Source of the DNA: Gnetum montanum
Taxonomy: Eukaryota > Streptophyta > Gnetopsida > Gnetales > Gnetaceae
Direction: 5' to 3'
Length of the DNA: 64,000 bases
NCBI GenBank assembly: GCA_015680685.1
Contig: MNCI01037820.1
Coordinates: 620,634-684,633 of the forward strand
Each line of letters starts with the position of its first letter. Positions within the stretch are counted from its first letter, which is position 1. Shown here one piece after another: positions 21,430-33,474 of this stretch. The position numbers and the translations under genes were made by a program. Under the pieces are notes generated by a model that was given only the letters and a program-made list of their open reading frames with translations, was not told the origin of the DNA and ran no database searches.

Positions 21430-22944
21430 TATACTGTTCGAAATCATCGGTCTTGTGTTGGAATGAAACAAAAACCTGGAGATCCCTGGACATGCACAGA
21501 AGACCCTACCTTCACTTGAGGGCAATTTGGAATTAATGAAGGCAGAGTACCTTGAATGGTCTGCACGTGAATTAGGCAAGGACTTCCCCGAACGTACACC
21601 AATATACTATACGCTGGGTTATACGTAAACAACGTAACTAATGTAATACGGAGCATAAACGTATAGGAAAATAAGTAATAAGCATGAAATAATTACCAAA
21701 GAAAACTGTAACAAATCTTAGCAAAAATAGATGTGATAATGTTATTGTGAGACTGGAAGTTACAATGCACTGGTCTAATGCAGTTGTGAATCTGACACAA
21801 GGTGGACAAAGAGCCCCGGTGGATGCGCAGGGATGATTGTGTACTAGTCTAACTGCAGGCACAGCGTGAAGGTTGTATGCTCAGTGTGCAGGGTTAAGGT
21901 CCAGTGTACAGGGTCTCTGCTTTGCTCTCGAATTTCTTAGCATCTCTGGTTCTCTTTTTTGTCTCTGGTTTGCTTAAAATTGCCAACCCCGGTCTAGTGA
22001 AAAATTAGGGTTTTTATACAAGTTTAGACATGGGACTCGGGTTTTGAGAGAGGATGATTGGCTGTGGAGTGCTGGACTCTCAAGTCGAGTGACATGTGGC
22101 GTGTTGACCGGGTGTGAAAGAATGAAATTTTACAAGTATACACTGTGCTGCACGCTGGTGTATACTGCTGCACACCAGCGTATACACGTTGTACGCCAAC
22201 GTATACATGTTGGACGTATGACCTCAGGGTATTGACTTGATCAAAACAAAAGAAGTCGTTCGGCCTTCATATTTGAATTCGGATGCCATGAAGATGCTGC
22301 CTGTACATGTTCAGCTTGGTTGACCTTGATCTGACACAGCTTTAGAGAGCTTGAATTGGTTTACGTTGTGCTACACACTAGTCACGCACTTTGTACATGT
22401 CGGGCGTATACGCTGTGAATGCATGTTGGGCGTATACGCTCGGCGTATACGCTGGGCGTGTAGGATGTACATGCTTAGCGTATGGACTCTAGAATGCATG
22501 ATGTCAACACCTGATGATTGCTCTGTTCGTGTGAGTTGATGCTTTGTACAAAATCTTGCTCTGAAGTGCTGTTTGCATGCCATCTTCAAGGGTTGCATAC
22601 CGAGCGTATATGCCAGTCATACATGCTGAGTGTACATGTGAGGTTGTGTACGCTAGGCGTATACATCGCGCATATACGCTGTATCTGTTGGGCATATACA
22701 TTGGGCATATACGCTGAGAATGCATACTTAGTGAGGACTAAGTATCTTGAGCTCTGAAGTTGCCACGTTTGATAGCAGATGTCGTCATGGTCATCGGCGG
22801 GTCCCAAGGAACTGCTCCTCGTTGAGTCTGACTCTGCTTAAAGCTGTCTGTTGGGCCCTCAAGCTTTAGTCATGCTAGGGAACATCATGACTTAGCTCGA
22901 TTCTTGTTGGAGAAGTACTAAGCTTAGAATTTTGTGGTGTTTCA
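21430..22944 (-). repeat. 5' LTR of element T
   Basis: Aligns with 4759-6269 over its whole length. On the minus strand it starts TGAAACACC and ends CGAACAGTATA, where the last dinucleotide CA has decayed. GCGTATACGC palindromes lie at about 22404-22453 and in variant form to 22710. Confidence 0.9.
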
Positions 22945-22949
22945 GGCCT
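22945..22949. repeat. Target site duplication GGCCT, right copy
   Basis: Exact repeat of 4754-4758. Confidence 0.9.
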
Positions 22950-23896
22950 TACAAGAGGAAAACAAGTAACTTGTTGCTGTAAACCTTCAATTGACCTTTG
23001 TGGAGAAACAAAGAATGTTCTCGAAGAACATTTTCAATAGTTGCAAGAACAACTAATCAGGGTCAACCAAGACATGAACCTTTTAGATAGGGAAAATCGA
23101 ACCCTGTTGATGGAGGAGGTACATGCCATCCATTAGAAGATGGCTATTGAAATAAGCGCATGGCAGAATGAGGCTAAACGACATGAGAAGCTAAAGGAGC
23201 ACGTTCAGGACCAAGTGGTGATGTATAAATAGATCATCGAGAAGGAGATCCATATGGCCAAGGCCCACATCAACGCTCTCAGTGCTCAACACACTAACTA
23301 GCGAGCCATATTGGACACATACGCATTTGTCCACCAGGTGGAAGTTAAGAATCGAGACCTACAGATACAAGACCTTACAGAGTACATGGAGTTGATGAAT
23401 CTATGGTATGCCAACCTTGCCATGTTAACAACAGGGCACCTGAGAAAAGAGCTTGAGAAACATGTAGCCACCACCTATGTCACATATGAAACAGAATTTG
23501 CAGAACGCAAGAAATTATTGCAAAAATTGGAGGTTGAAAATTCTAAACTCATGGTGGTTAAAGTAAGCTACCAGGGGCAAAAATGTGTTGCAACAGACTT
23601 GGGTCGAGCCTGCATATTTTCAAGAATACAGAGACAAAGCTAGACATTACAAGGAGGAACGGTGGGTGTTTGCAACCTGGTATGTCAAAGCAAATAAAAT
23701 GTTTCCACAACTACTCTTCCCATGGGAGGTGCCGACTCCATCAAACATCGAAACATTGGCATGGATGGCATAGGATCCCCAAACCGAAGAGGAGAAACTT
23801 TAGGCCATTCTTGAACGCCATCAAGTCCCAAGACCTGGAGCACAAGACAAGGAAAAGGCACCCATGGAGGAGCCACAACCACTAGGAACTACATGA
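22950..23896 (+). pseudogene. Env-like ORF of element A, 3' half
   Basis: Continues the frame lost at 4758. It is a charged, heptad-rich coiled-coil region, clearest at 23311-23580 (QVEVKNRDLQIQDLTEYMEL, then ERKKLLQKLEVENSKLMVV). After a frameshift near 23585 it reads RHYKEERWVFATWYVKANKM and PWEVPTPSNIETLAWMA and ends PLGTT at the TGA 23894-23896. The same C-terminal LGTT-stop closes the ORFs of elements B and E, which fixes the natural end. Confidence 0.7.
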
Positions 23897-24075
23897 GTTC
23901 TACCAATTGTGTAGCTATAGGATTTTCTTTTGCATTCTCCATGTTGTGTCTCAATTTTGTTCTAATTCCACACTACCACATGAATCCATTCTCATCAGTC
24001 AATAATCCCATACCTATCCACTATGTAATCAATAGAGCTTGTTCTCACTTTAACTCGAGGACGAGTTTTCATTCA

Positions 24076-24087
24076 ATCGTGGGGGTA
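24076..24087 (+). promoter_or_regulatory. Polypurine tract of element A
   Basis: AATCGTGGGGGTA runs directly up to the TGATGAA that opens the 3' LTR. The same tract precedes the 3' LTRs of B, C and E. Confidence 0.75.
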
Positions 24088-24954
24088 TGATGAATCATGA
24101 ATTGTTGGCTACGATATCGTAGCCATGATATTGTGTATGCGATATCACATACGCAATATCACAGCCTAGACACGATATTGCATATGCGATATCGTAGCCT
24201 ATCTCCTCATGTATAAATAAGAGGTAGGCAGATCTGGTAGGCAGTTTTTTGAAAGTTTTTAAGTTTAAGTTCAATAGGTTTTTAGAGACTCTTTGTCAGT
24301 TTTCTTCTCAATCCTTTTCTCCCAGTGCATGCTGTCAATGTGGTGATTGTAATTGTACCGCATCCTTATCCGAGTGTGACGTACTTGGACACACACATGA
24401 CTGGCAATAAAGATCGAGATTACTTCATCATTGCAGCATCCACTTAGCTTAATTATTTATTTAATTATTATTTACTACTTTCTTAGTTAATATCTCTTCG
24501 CCCTTATCTCCTAGTAATGCGAAATGAGTACGACTTAATCATGAGCATTTAAGTGTGACTACTTGGTAGCCCAGTAGTGTATCGAGATCATACGCTTGCT
24601 AATCCCAACGGTAGTTGTGTACGAGGTTCAAGATGTGTACGGATGATTAAGGAACGAATGCTCATCATAGTTAGGCTAGTTAGATTCTCTCTCTCTCTCT
24701 CTCTCCTAGTTTAGTTGATATTATTTACCATCATACCCAGGAGTAGCATTAGTGTAGGAACACATCATACACCTCACTCTGGACTAAACCATATATGACA
24801 AAGTTAATACTAGTCCACGTGGGAAGACAGCGAACTGTGATCTAACAGTAACTATCTAGATACCACAACTAGTTTGTCTCTGGAGTTCGACTGGATCGTG
24901 TGTGAAACGCTTGTATTCGTATGGTTGAGTTTAGGGGTACCTCGCCACTCATCA
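24088..24954 (+). repeat. 3' LTR of element A
   Basis: Opens TGATGAATC and closes CACTCATCA. U3 has repeated GATATC palindromes (24108-24200), then a TATAAATAA box at 24212. AATAAAGAT at about 24406 is a likely polyadenylation signal. A short (TC)n run lies near 24688-24706. It aligns with the LTRs of B, C and D. Confidence 0.85.
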
Positions 24955-25068
24955 GTGGTGATATTATAATCTTCTATGCAATTAGAAGATAGATTTGATG
25001 CCCTCCATACCTTTTCAAACTTTCTTACTTTAGTTTAGTGGTGATATTGCAATCCTCTATGCAATTTT
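24955..25068 (+). repeat. Short direct repeat flanking element A
   Basis: GTGGTGATATTATAATCTTC at 24955 returns as GTGGTGATATTGCAATCCTC at 25038, each followed by TATGCAATT. It may be part of the host sequence into which A inserted. Confidence 0.5.
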
Positions 25069-26429
25069 TTAAGTATTAACAATAGTTTGAATTTACATTG
25101 TACTTGTTATTTATTTTACATTATTTTTTAGGATATATGAAATTTAATTTTCTAAAAACAGACTAATATATTTAAATTCTCTTTGTCATGTCCCCAAACC
25201 CATCCCCAATTTTTTTTTGAAATACCCATAGCCAAATATGTTCAGTTCCTCAATTCCTAGCTTTCACACAAATCAGATTCTTTTAATGCATAGGGTCAAA
25301 AAAAACTCCTCATCAAGGTTTTACGTGACAAAGAATTGAGATAGGTCATGGTGTGACATAGAGCTACGGAATCAGCTGCTACTGCATCTTCAATGGCGAT
25401 CATGTATATTTGGGTCCCACCTCTGCATGCATTCTTTAAAGGTTAGCTTTGACTATTGAACTCGTCAAGTCTATGCATTATTGCATAGTTAAAATTTTCT
25501 TTAGCTGGTAAATGGAGGAGGCTTACCTTCAAAAGACTTTTCAATGGTAAAAGATCGTACCTCTGCATTCTACGAATCTCTCATACCATGTTATTTAAGT
25601 TACTCATATGTTATTAAATATTTATTTAAAAATAATCATAGATCTCTTACTTTACCTATTACGTGTTAACTTAGTTAGTTATATATTTATTATTTAACCT
25701 TTTTTTTCTATAATAATGTTTTTTTCTCAATTTAATGTAATGGTTATCATTATTTATTTTCAGTGGCAAAGTGATTAACAAAGAGCAATCTTAACACCCA
25801 ACTGTATAGATCACCATCATATGCAAGTGATCTAATAGTAATCCATGGATTAGACTAACATGACAATTAGATAGTTAAGCATTTAATTGCAAGTCAATGT
25901 CCTCTTAGTTACACTCTATAGCCTTAATTTCTATGGTTAAGTGTAATTGAGGTAGATGATACAAATGTTGTCTAGATCGTAATAAAATATTCACCCATTA
26001 CTTGGAGCTACCAAATGAAGTGTCTTACTACTAGCCTAACAAGCAAATCTAATTTTTTTTAGCAAATCTTATTTTTCTTGCTTCAATTTTTCTCCAAAAA
26101 AATTTGATTTCTTCAGAGTTCCCCTATGGAGGATTCTATATTACTCTTATCTTCTTCAATTAATGTTGAAATTTTTTCTTGTTTTATCAATGGAGAAATT
26201 TCTGTTAATTCTTAAAATGCATATTTACAAGCTTGTAAAAAAATTTGTGCCACCTTCTTCCAGTCATGTTGTTGCAACTAAGACACCCAATTTTGTTCTT
26301 CCTGATGATGTATATGCATCATTATTTATCAATCTTTTATTACAATATGTATTTATTCAAATTATAAGTTACCTACCTTATAACTGAAATTTTGTTTCAC
26401 AATTAAATGATATGATGAAAAAACATGAC
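25069..26429. other. AT-rich DNA without a recognisable gene
   Basis: I see no supported ORF, LTR end or known motif. A Ser/Val/Phe-rich ORF at 26163-26387 is short and unsupported. Confidence 0.4.
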
Positions 26430-26790
26430 ATTCAAGCCCTTCATGCTAGGTACTATTCTCATTTTTTTCTACTCATTGAGTTGGGCAATGCTTCAATGGT
26501 GTAGTGTACCCTACATATATGGTCTTTTATACATAAGCATGTCGTATTAATTATTCATAAGTGGGCTACCAATTTTGATATCCAATCTAAAGAATATGCA
26601 AAGGTTCCATATTTTGTTGAACTATATAATCCTCCATAGATTTTTTAGAAAACTAAGTAGGAAATTGTTAGTCTTCTTGGTCCCATTAAGCATAGAAAGT
26701 TTGTGTTTACAACTTTTGATTTTCGTAGATGTTTTATTTTTGTTGAAATTAACATTTTAAATCATAAAAATGAATTGTATTACAAGTAGG
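26430..26790 (+). pseudogene. Possible LINE ORF1-like (DUF4283-type) remnant
   Basis: One frame reads IHKWATNFDIQSKEYAKVPY, then VELYNPP and later LGPIKHRKFVFTTFDF. This is reminiscent of the domain in plant LINE/transposon ORF1 proteins that ends in a Trp-rich P-W-V-x-L segment and a LGxPL motif. It stands upstream of LINE L1 in the same direction, but a link is not proven. Confidence 0.3.
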
Positions 26791-27139
26791 AGGAAGGACT
26801 TATATTTAGATAATTACATATTATAATTCTTACAACTTTTTCCATTGTGAAAGACATTTGTTTAATGATTATCTTTTCTAGCTAAAAAAAAAAAGATTAT
26901 GGAGAGAAGAAAAAATGTGTTAAAGTTCAAGATAGGAAAAAATAATATGAAGTTAAAGATATGAAAATTCAAGTTAATGTCAACAATAAGAATGATCAAA
27001 TGATAATCAAGAATCCAAATAAGATAAAAGCTACTATGCATAATTTTACTATAGAAAGTATTAAATTGCTTGGATAGATAGGTTGAAGGCACATGGAATT
27101 TGAATTGGTCTACAAACTTAATTTGTGACTAGATGGAAA

Positions 27140-28679
27140 GTTACATTTAGAAAATTGAAAAGAACATTTTGGGTAAAACAAAAGAAAAAAAATACATCTT
27201 AAAGAAGATATGGTGATGGAGTGATAGAGTGTAACATGTTATCCAAAATAAGAAAAAATACTTTAAGGAATGGTAACAGTCAATAGTGAAGAAAATATGC
27301 TAATATACAAAATGATAAAGAAGGAGGTAACTATAGCAATAGCTAAAGCTAAACATAAGGCCGTGGATAGCTTTTATGAAAAATTAGAAACCAAGAAAGG
27401 AGAAAAATCTATTTATAAATTGGAAAAAATAATAAACAAAAAACGTAAGGACACTGATCATGTCAAATGCATAAAGGAAGTAGATAAAAGAATTTTGGTA
27501 AAAGATAATGAAATTTTGGATAGGTTAAAAAATCATTTTTGAGAATTACTAAATGAAGAATTCCCAATAGAATATATCCAGGAATAAGAACCAAATTAGG
27601 GTTTGCTTCATGAACTTTCCTTCTATGAGGTAAAATAGCCTTATTAAAGATGAAAAATAGAAAAGTTGTTCGACTAGATAACATTCCTATAGAAGCTAAA
27701 AAATCATTGGAAGATATAGGAGTTTCTTGATTGACACTATAATTTAACAAAATTATGAAGGATGAAGAAATATTTAATAATTGGAGAAAAAGCTTTAATG
27801 TTCCCATTTACAAAAAAAAAAACATACAAAATTGTGCAAACTATAGAGGGATCAAGCTAATGATCCATACTATGAAGCTTTGGGAGAGAGTCATAAAGCA
27901 TCATCTCACACTTGAATCAATAGTATCAAAAATATTTTGGATTTATGCTAGGGAGATCTACTATAGAGGCTATTTTTTTGATTTGACAACTCAGGGAGAA
28001 ATTCAAAAAGCATAACAACAACATACATATGATCTTTATTGATTTGGAAACAACATATAAGAGAGTGCCTAGAAAATATTTTTTGGTGAGCCTTGTGGAG
28101 GAAAAACATCCTTGATAAATATATCAAACTAATTCAAGATATGTATGAATGAGCTACCACCAAAATTAGGATAGGTTATAGAATAACATCTATTTTTCCA
28201 GTCATAGTAAGTCTACACTAAGGGTCAGCACTTCACTTGTACTTATTTACTACTATTATGAATGAATTAACAAAGAAACTACAAGATGAAATCCCTTGGT
28301 GTATGCTATTTGTAGATGATATTGTGTTGGTAGAAACAACTCAAGAAAATATTGTTGCTAAAATTGAGAAGTGGAGATATGCTCTAAAATCACAAACCTT
28401 TAAAATTAGCATAAGTAAGACAAAATATATGGAATGAAATTTTAATATCATAAATCATGGTGAAATAGAAGGAATAATTCAAGACAAAAGTGTCCATCAC
28501 TATAAACAATCTTGCTACCTAAGATCAATCCTTTGATCAAATGGTGAAATTAATAAAGATATTAAAAATAAAATTAAGGAAACTTGCTTAAAATAAAGAC
28601 ACGCTAGTGGTTTTCTATGTGATACAAGAATACCAATAAAATTAAAGAGCTAATTTTGCATGACACTAGTCAAGCATAT
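27140..28679 (+). pseudogene. LINE L1, RT region
   Basis: Readable blocks: 27270-27541 (YEKLETKKGEKSIYKLEKI, then VKDNEILDRLKNHF), 27780-27900 (WRKSFNVPIYKKKN, NYRGIKLMIHTMKLWERV) and 28290-28437 (MLFVDDIVLVE with the catalytic FVDD intact, then YALKSQTFKISISKTKYM). This is the motif order of RTE-clade reverse transcriptases. There are many stops and shifts. The same region in inverse orientation is at 60.3-61.7 kb (L2). Confidence 0.75.
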
Positions 28680-29523
28680 TGATGAATCGCGGTTTGCTTG
28701 GCCCCAATATCAAGTACACGATATTGCAGCTTGGATACGATATCGTGATTCTTGTGTTGGCCTATAAATATAGCACTCAGGCACACAAGGAGAAGTCATT
28801 AGAATAGTTATTCATTAGGATTCTTGAGTCTTTTTGTTAATTTTAAGTTAGTTTTCAGTTCTTTTCCCAAGTGCATGCCTGCAATGTGATGCTTGTAATT
28901 GTACGAAATCTTTGTTCGAGTGTGAGGTACTTGGACATGCACACAATTAGCAATAAAGATCAAGATTACTCCATCATTGCAACATTCACTTAGCTTTTAA
29001 TTTTTTTAATTGTTAATTATTTATTATTTTTTTCTTAGTTAATATTTCTTTTATCATCATGTATTATTCATGTTGTTAATGCAAAATGAGTATGTCTTAA
29101 TCACGAACATTTAAGTGTAACTACATGGTAACCTAGTACCGTATCAAGTAGTGCTTTGAGTGATGTGCACTTGGTAATTCTAGAAGTAGTACATGAAGTC
29201 CAAGATGCATACAAATGACTAAGAATGGATGTTCATCACACTTAGGCTAGCTTAGCTTTTATTTCCTATTACTTATTAGCTTAATTAAGTTACTTATCAT
29301 TGTCCTTAGAAGTAGCATAGTTATAGAAACCACATCATACACCTCACTTTGGATTAAACCATACGTGACAAAGAAAATACTACTCCAAGTGGGAAGACAA
29401 TGAACTATGATCAACATATAACTTTCTACGTGCCACAACTAGTTCGTCCGTGGAGTTCAACTAGATCACATGTACATGCTCATATTCGTATGGTTGAGCG
29501 TAAGGGTACCTCGTCGCTCATCA
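28680..29523 (+). repeat. 5' LTR of element B
   Basis: Starts TGATGAATCGCGG and ends CGCTCATCA. A GATATTG/GATATCG array fills the first 80 bases, with a TATAAATATAG box at 28763 and CAATAAAGATC at about 28951. Confidence 0.85.
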
Positions 29524-29542
29524 TTAGTGTCATTGCAGGGGA
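29524..29542 (+). promoter_or_regulatory. Primer binding site of element B (Asp-tRNA type, decayed)
   Basis: TTAGTGTCATTGCAGGGGA directly after the LTR is a worn version of the site seen better in element D (TTGGCACCGTTTCCAGGGA). Athila elements use a site of the form TGGCGCCGTTGCC. Confidence 0.6.
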
Positions 29543-29650
29543 TGGTGCTAGTTATCTAGATTAGTTATATCATACAAGATCACTGTAACAAAGTATTAAT
29601 GATATATCTTTCAGAAAAGAAGTTAAATTCAGTTGAGTCACACACAATTC

Positions 29651-32067
29651 ATGACAATGTCTCTCACAAAAGACAATGATAATGAAGCATCTAGTGAAGA
29701 AATTCATTGGAAAACCAATGAAATTTATTATGAGGAAGAAGTTTGGAGTACTCAATCTTATGCAGGATTTTCATACGTTCATGGACACCCCAATGATACT
29801 CAAGGACTGTTGTCATCCAACTCAGACACCTCTAGTGAATATGGGACATCTCTTAGAACAAGGAGGCCCATAAGGCCTAGGACCTTCTCAATGGGTAGCA
29901 AGAGTACATTNTTAGAATGAGGAGGCCCATAAGGCCTAGGACCTTCTCAATGGGTAGCAAGAGTACATTAGGAGATGATTGGGAGACTTAAAAAAGTCAT
30001 GACAAGTCTTCCAATTTCCTCTCTTCCTTTGATCTTTCAACATCAGGTTATGACATGGATGACTATTCCTTATGGGGTCAATGTGGAAATAAAAATCAAA
30101 CCCATGGGAAAAATTAGGAATGCCAACATGAGCAAAGACAACATCATCTCAACTTACAAACTCAAAACCTACTTAGTGATGATGAACCCCTACTAGCCAC
30201 TAAGAGCCTAATGCATATAATAGAGGCCATACAGATATCTCGTAGGCATTGCAAGGAAATTCATCTACCTAAGCTTGATTTGAACAACTTTTCTAGGTTC
30301 TTAGGAGGCTATTATTTAGATCCACAAGATCATTTACAAGCCCTCTCAAATGCTTGTGTATGGAACAACATTGAGAATTGATGGCAAAGGCTTAAGCTCT
30401 TTCCTATGACACTTGTTGGCCAAGCAAAAGTATGGTACAAGTCTTTAAAACCAAATTCAATTCGTCGTTGGCCTACAATGGTGAAACTCTTCAACGAAAG
30501 ATATCAAACCTATGCAAGAGTGTCAGCCTTGAGGAGACAAATGCAAGAGTTGAAACAAGGGCAACAGGAATCCTTGGACATGGCCTTAGAAAGATATTCC
30601 TCATTGTTAAACAAATGGTCAGGCCATGGGCTCTCTAATAAAAGGCTAATGTGTCACATCATGGATGGGCTCCATAATGAAACGAGAGAGACCCTAGGGA
30701 TGTATGTCCCAAGTCAACTATATGAACTACGAACCCACCAATTCCAAGAGCTTATTAAGTGAGTAGCAAATGAAGGAGAAATAGCCAAATGGGAGAATGT
30801 TGAAAGATATTAACAGGACCAACTATTAAAGTAATGAAGGTCAATAATCATGAAGAGGAGAAATCAGCTCACCTTGAGGAGGTGGAACCACCCCCATCTT
30901 TGCCAATACTAAAATCACTAGATGAAATCAAGGAAAAGATTAATAAGATGATAGAGTGGGTACATGAAAAATGTAGAGAAAATGCAAAAATTATTCAAGA
31001 GAGAACCATGCAAGATAACATTGATGTCCAAAACAAATATAGCATACCAGACCTAGAAATAGGATAGAACACCATTCGACAATCAGAGAGAATGGTTGAA
31101 GAAAATAAGGATAAGGGTTCAACTACAAATCATAAATATCAATGTGATGTTTACCTGTACCATCACCTCAAAGGCTAATACCTAATCTTTTCACACTTAC
31201 ATCAGCATTGGGGAAGAATGTTACATCTAGATTTCAGACAAAAGTACCATGTTCAACTATAGTGGAAAAACCCCCAGTCGTGGGGGAGGCCATCACCAAA
31301 CTAGCCACACCCTTCATATCACCCAAAACCAAGTGCTTATTATGTTCAACACCTTGTTTCTCCAACTGGATCAACATCCTCTACTTCACCTTGTCGTTAT
31401 CACTCTCCTAAGTATCATCAACCCATGTCCTCTTTTATGGGATCACCACCTCATGTTCCTTACACTTCTTCTTACTCTCAATATTCTCATCTTTCACCTC
31501 CTTCTACATCACCACCAATAGTATCGAAAGGTTTTGCACCATAGCACCAACCAACAAACATTACTTGTGCTGCTACTGTCAATAGTAGTGGGAGTCCTCC
31601 AAAACGTCAGAAGCATCCTTTCTTTAGGCATGGTCGTAGAAAGAGACAACATGGTTCTAAAACCACTACATTCTCCAACTCAATACAAGCCCAACACTGT
31701 GATGCACCTTCCACTTCAAAGTCAAAACCTCCTATTACTTTCTCTAAGCCACCAATTAACACTCCAATAACCATGTGGCCCAATGAACATAACAACGTGG
31801 GAAGACATATCGATCCTTCCATACCATCTTATGATCATGGGTGCCATAGTGGGTCAGCTTCTTATCACATGAACACATCTTATAATCTACCCCACTATTC
31901 CTACTTTAATTAAGTGTGTGAATCCTAATTTGGATATATTTCTGCCACCACAGTGGTTTGGATATGACTAGATTCCAACATTTTCAACATGCATGGATCC
32001 AAACTTCCCATTTATTAATCCTAGCCATGGTCAAGGGTTTAGTCATGGGGGATATCCCCCATTCTAA
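29651..32067 (+). pseudogene. gag: Gag of element B
   Basis: The acidic N-terminal part begins at ATG 29651 or 29657 (SLTKDNDNEASSEEI). The capsid domain reads HLPKLDLNNFSRFLGGYYLD, then FPMTLVGQAKVWYKSLKPNS (30400-30460), RRWPTMVKLFNERYQTY and LDMALERYSSLLNKWSGHGL. It is the Ty3/Athila gag pattern. A Lys/Glu-rich part follows, then a Pro/His/Ser-rich tail, ending HGGYPPF at 32065-32067. The zinc knuckle is lost, as in A. A few stops and a duplicated join at 29911 break the frame. Confidence 0.8.
29911..29911. other. Single N with duplicated flanks: assembly join
   Basis: The roughly 50 bases before the N (GGAGGCCCATAAGGCCTAGG and on to GAGTACATT) are repeated almost exactly after it (from about 29921). 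That is what two unmerged overlapping contig ends look like. Confidence 0.8.
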
Positions 32068-33470
32068 CAAGCAGAATTAGTAAATGTTTTTTCCATTTTT
32101 TGATCTTACAATTTTTTGTTTCTCAATTTTTTATTTTCTAATTCTTCATTTTTCAATTTTTCATTTTATCTTTTTGAGGGTAATCTCATCTATGAATCAA
32201 ATACTCATGTTAATAGTCAATTGAGGTGTTTTTCTATGCTATCGAGTCACAAGTGAATAATTAGTTGGATAGTAAGCCCAAAACATCCACCCATCCATTC
32301 TATTAATAAAAGGTTCTACTCTAGGTACAATGATATTCTTGTTATCATTAAAACTTAAAGTAACTTTGTACTCTTTATGCCCAAATAGAAGAGTAATGGA
32401 CTAAGAGAGAATGGTAAGGGTGCGACATCAGGGAGACTTGTGGATTCTCTTTGGTGACATCTGTATGTGCTATCATGTAGCTTGGTTGTACTAAGATCCT
32501 TGTAGATCTAAAGAAAAATGGAAGTAAGTGTTGTGATAAAGGCACTTAATAAAGGAACTTAATGCTATTCTAAGGGGTTCCACTAGAAATACATGCATCC
32601 ATGCCTAAAGGTTGGTGGCTTCTCTGGATCACCTTTGGAAAAGACAAAGTGCAAAAAGAGGCTAGAAGAAGAAAAAGAAAAGAAAGAAGTTGAAAAGAAA
32701 AGCTCAAGAAAAACATGCCACAGACAAATTTGAATCACTCATCCCTTGGGCAAAATGCCAAGTGATCATACACCTTACTATCATGATGCTCTTATGGTTT
32801 TCTATCATTGAGATGAAATAATGCAATGTCATTCATTAGAGGCATAGACTTAGTTTTGATCTTGGAGTGAACAACTAATGATACTTTAATCACACACAAC
32901 ACTTAGGATTCATTGTGCCCAGTGTAAGTTACCTCACATCCCGATCTCTGTAATTCCTTCTACATTTTGTCTCATCTCACCATCCAAGTACTTCTAATTT
33001 GTGTCTTGTGTGGCATAGAATTCATACCTCATCATAGTGGTATTTAACATGTGTGTGTTCTATTGCATAGGTGCAGATTGCATTTAACCCTTCTAGTGCC
33101 TACGGACATTTTAAGGTGTGGTTATGCAAGGGCATGATAGGTTGGAACCTACTTTGGGGAGGATCCACATGCGTGACTTTTGTAATTTGTACTTGTTGCA
33201 CACAACCACATCATTTTATACCCTCTGAGTATTACATTGTTAAATCTATTCTTTCCTTTGTCATTATTTCAACCAAACATTCCTTAGAACTACTACATGT
33301 CCTTTTTCCTCACCCTTTTCAAAGAACTTCATTATGTAACTCCACTTCATTACACTTTTGGCGCCTTAATTTCCACTTGACATTATCCCAGACCTTGCAA
33401 ATCTACCTCAAATCCTTCATTTTTTGTCGTAAAAACTAGAAAAATCATCAGTTTTACTAAGTGCCCTAAT
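32068..33470 (+). other. Non-coding middle of element B
   Basis: Aligns with 1215-2560 of element A and, in blocks, with the post-pol regions of C (42420-43690) and D (56030-57400). Examples are GGTAAGGGTGCGACATCAGG (32410s) and GGGGAGGATCCAC (33156-33170). A purine-rich AAGAAAAAG tract lies at 32650-32710. No gene. Confidence 0.6.
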
Positions 33471-33474
33471 TTGG

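Larger units (their letters stand above)
4759..22944 (-). mobile_element. Element T: 18-kb Tat/Ogre-like Ty3 retrotransposon with an antisense gene
   Basis: Two LTRs of about 1.51 kb (4759-6269 and 21430-22944) bound a 15-kb interior, with a perfect GGCCT target duplication. On the minus strand the order is leader repeats, gag, protease, RT, RNase H, a second RNase H and integrase. The second RNase H and the large size are hallmarks of the Tat/Ogre lineage. Between protease and RT lies about 5.5 kb holding 30-bp minisatellites and a multi-exon gene on the opposite strand. The LTRs differ at many positions, mostly by transitions, so insertion is old. It is younger than element A, which it interrupts. 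Stops and shifts throughout make it inactive. Confidence 0.9.
1..24954 (+). mobile_element. Element A: Athila-like LTR retrotransposon, 5' end outside window, split by element T
   Basis: The window opens inside this element. Bases 1-4758 plus 22950-24087 align in order with the internal region of element B (30778 onward), and the element closes with a polypurine tract and an LTR ending TCATCA. Gag is followed directly by non-coding DNA and an env-like ORF. No protease, RT, RNase H or integrase lies between, so this is a pol-less member of the family. Element T sits inside its env-like ORF with a GGCCT target duplication. The matching 5' LTR is not in view, so its age cannot be estimated. Assignment to Athila rests on the partner elements' Asp-tRNA-type primer site and on the domain types. 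Confidence 0.8.
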
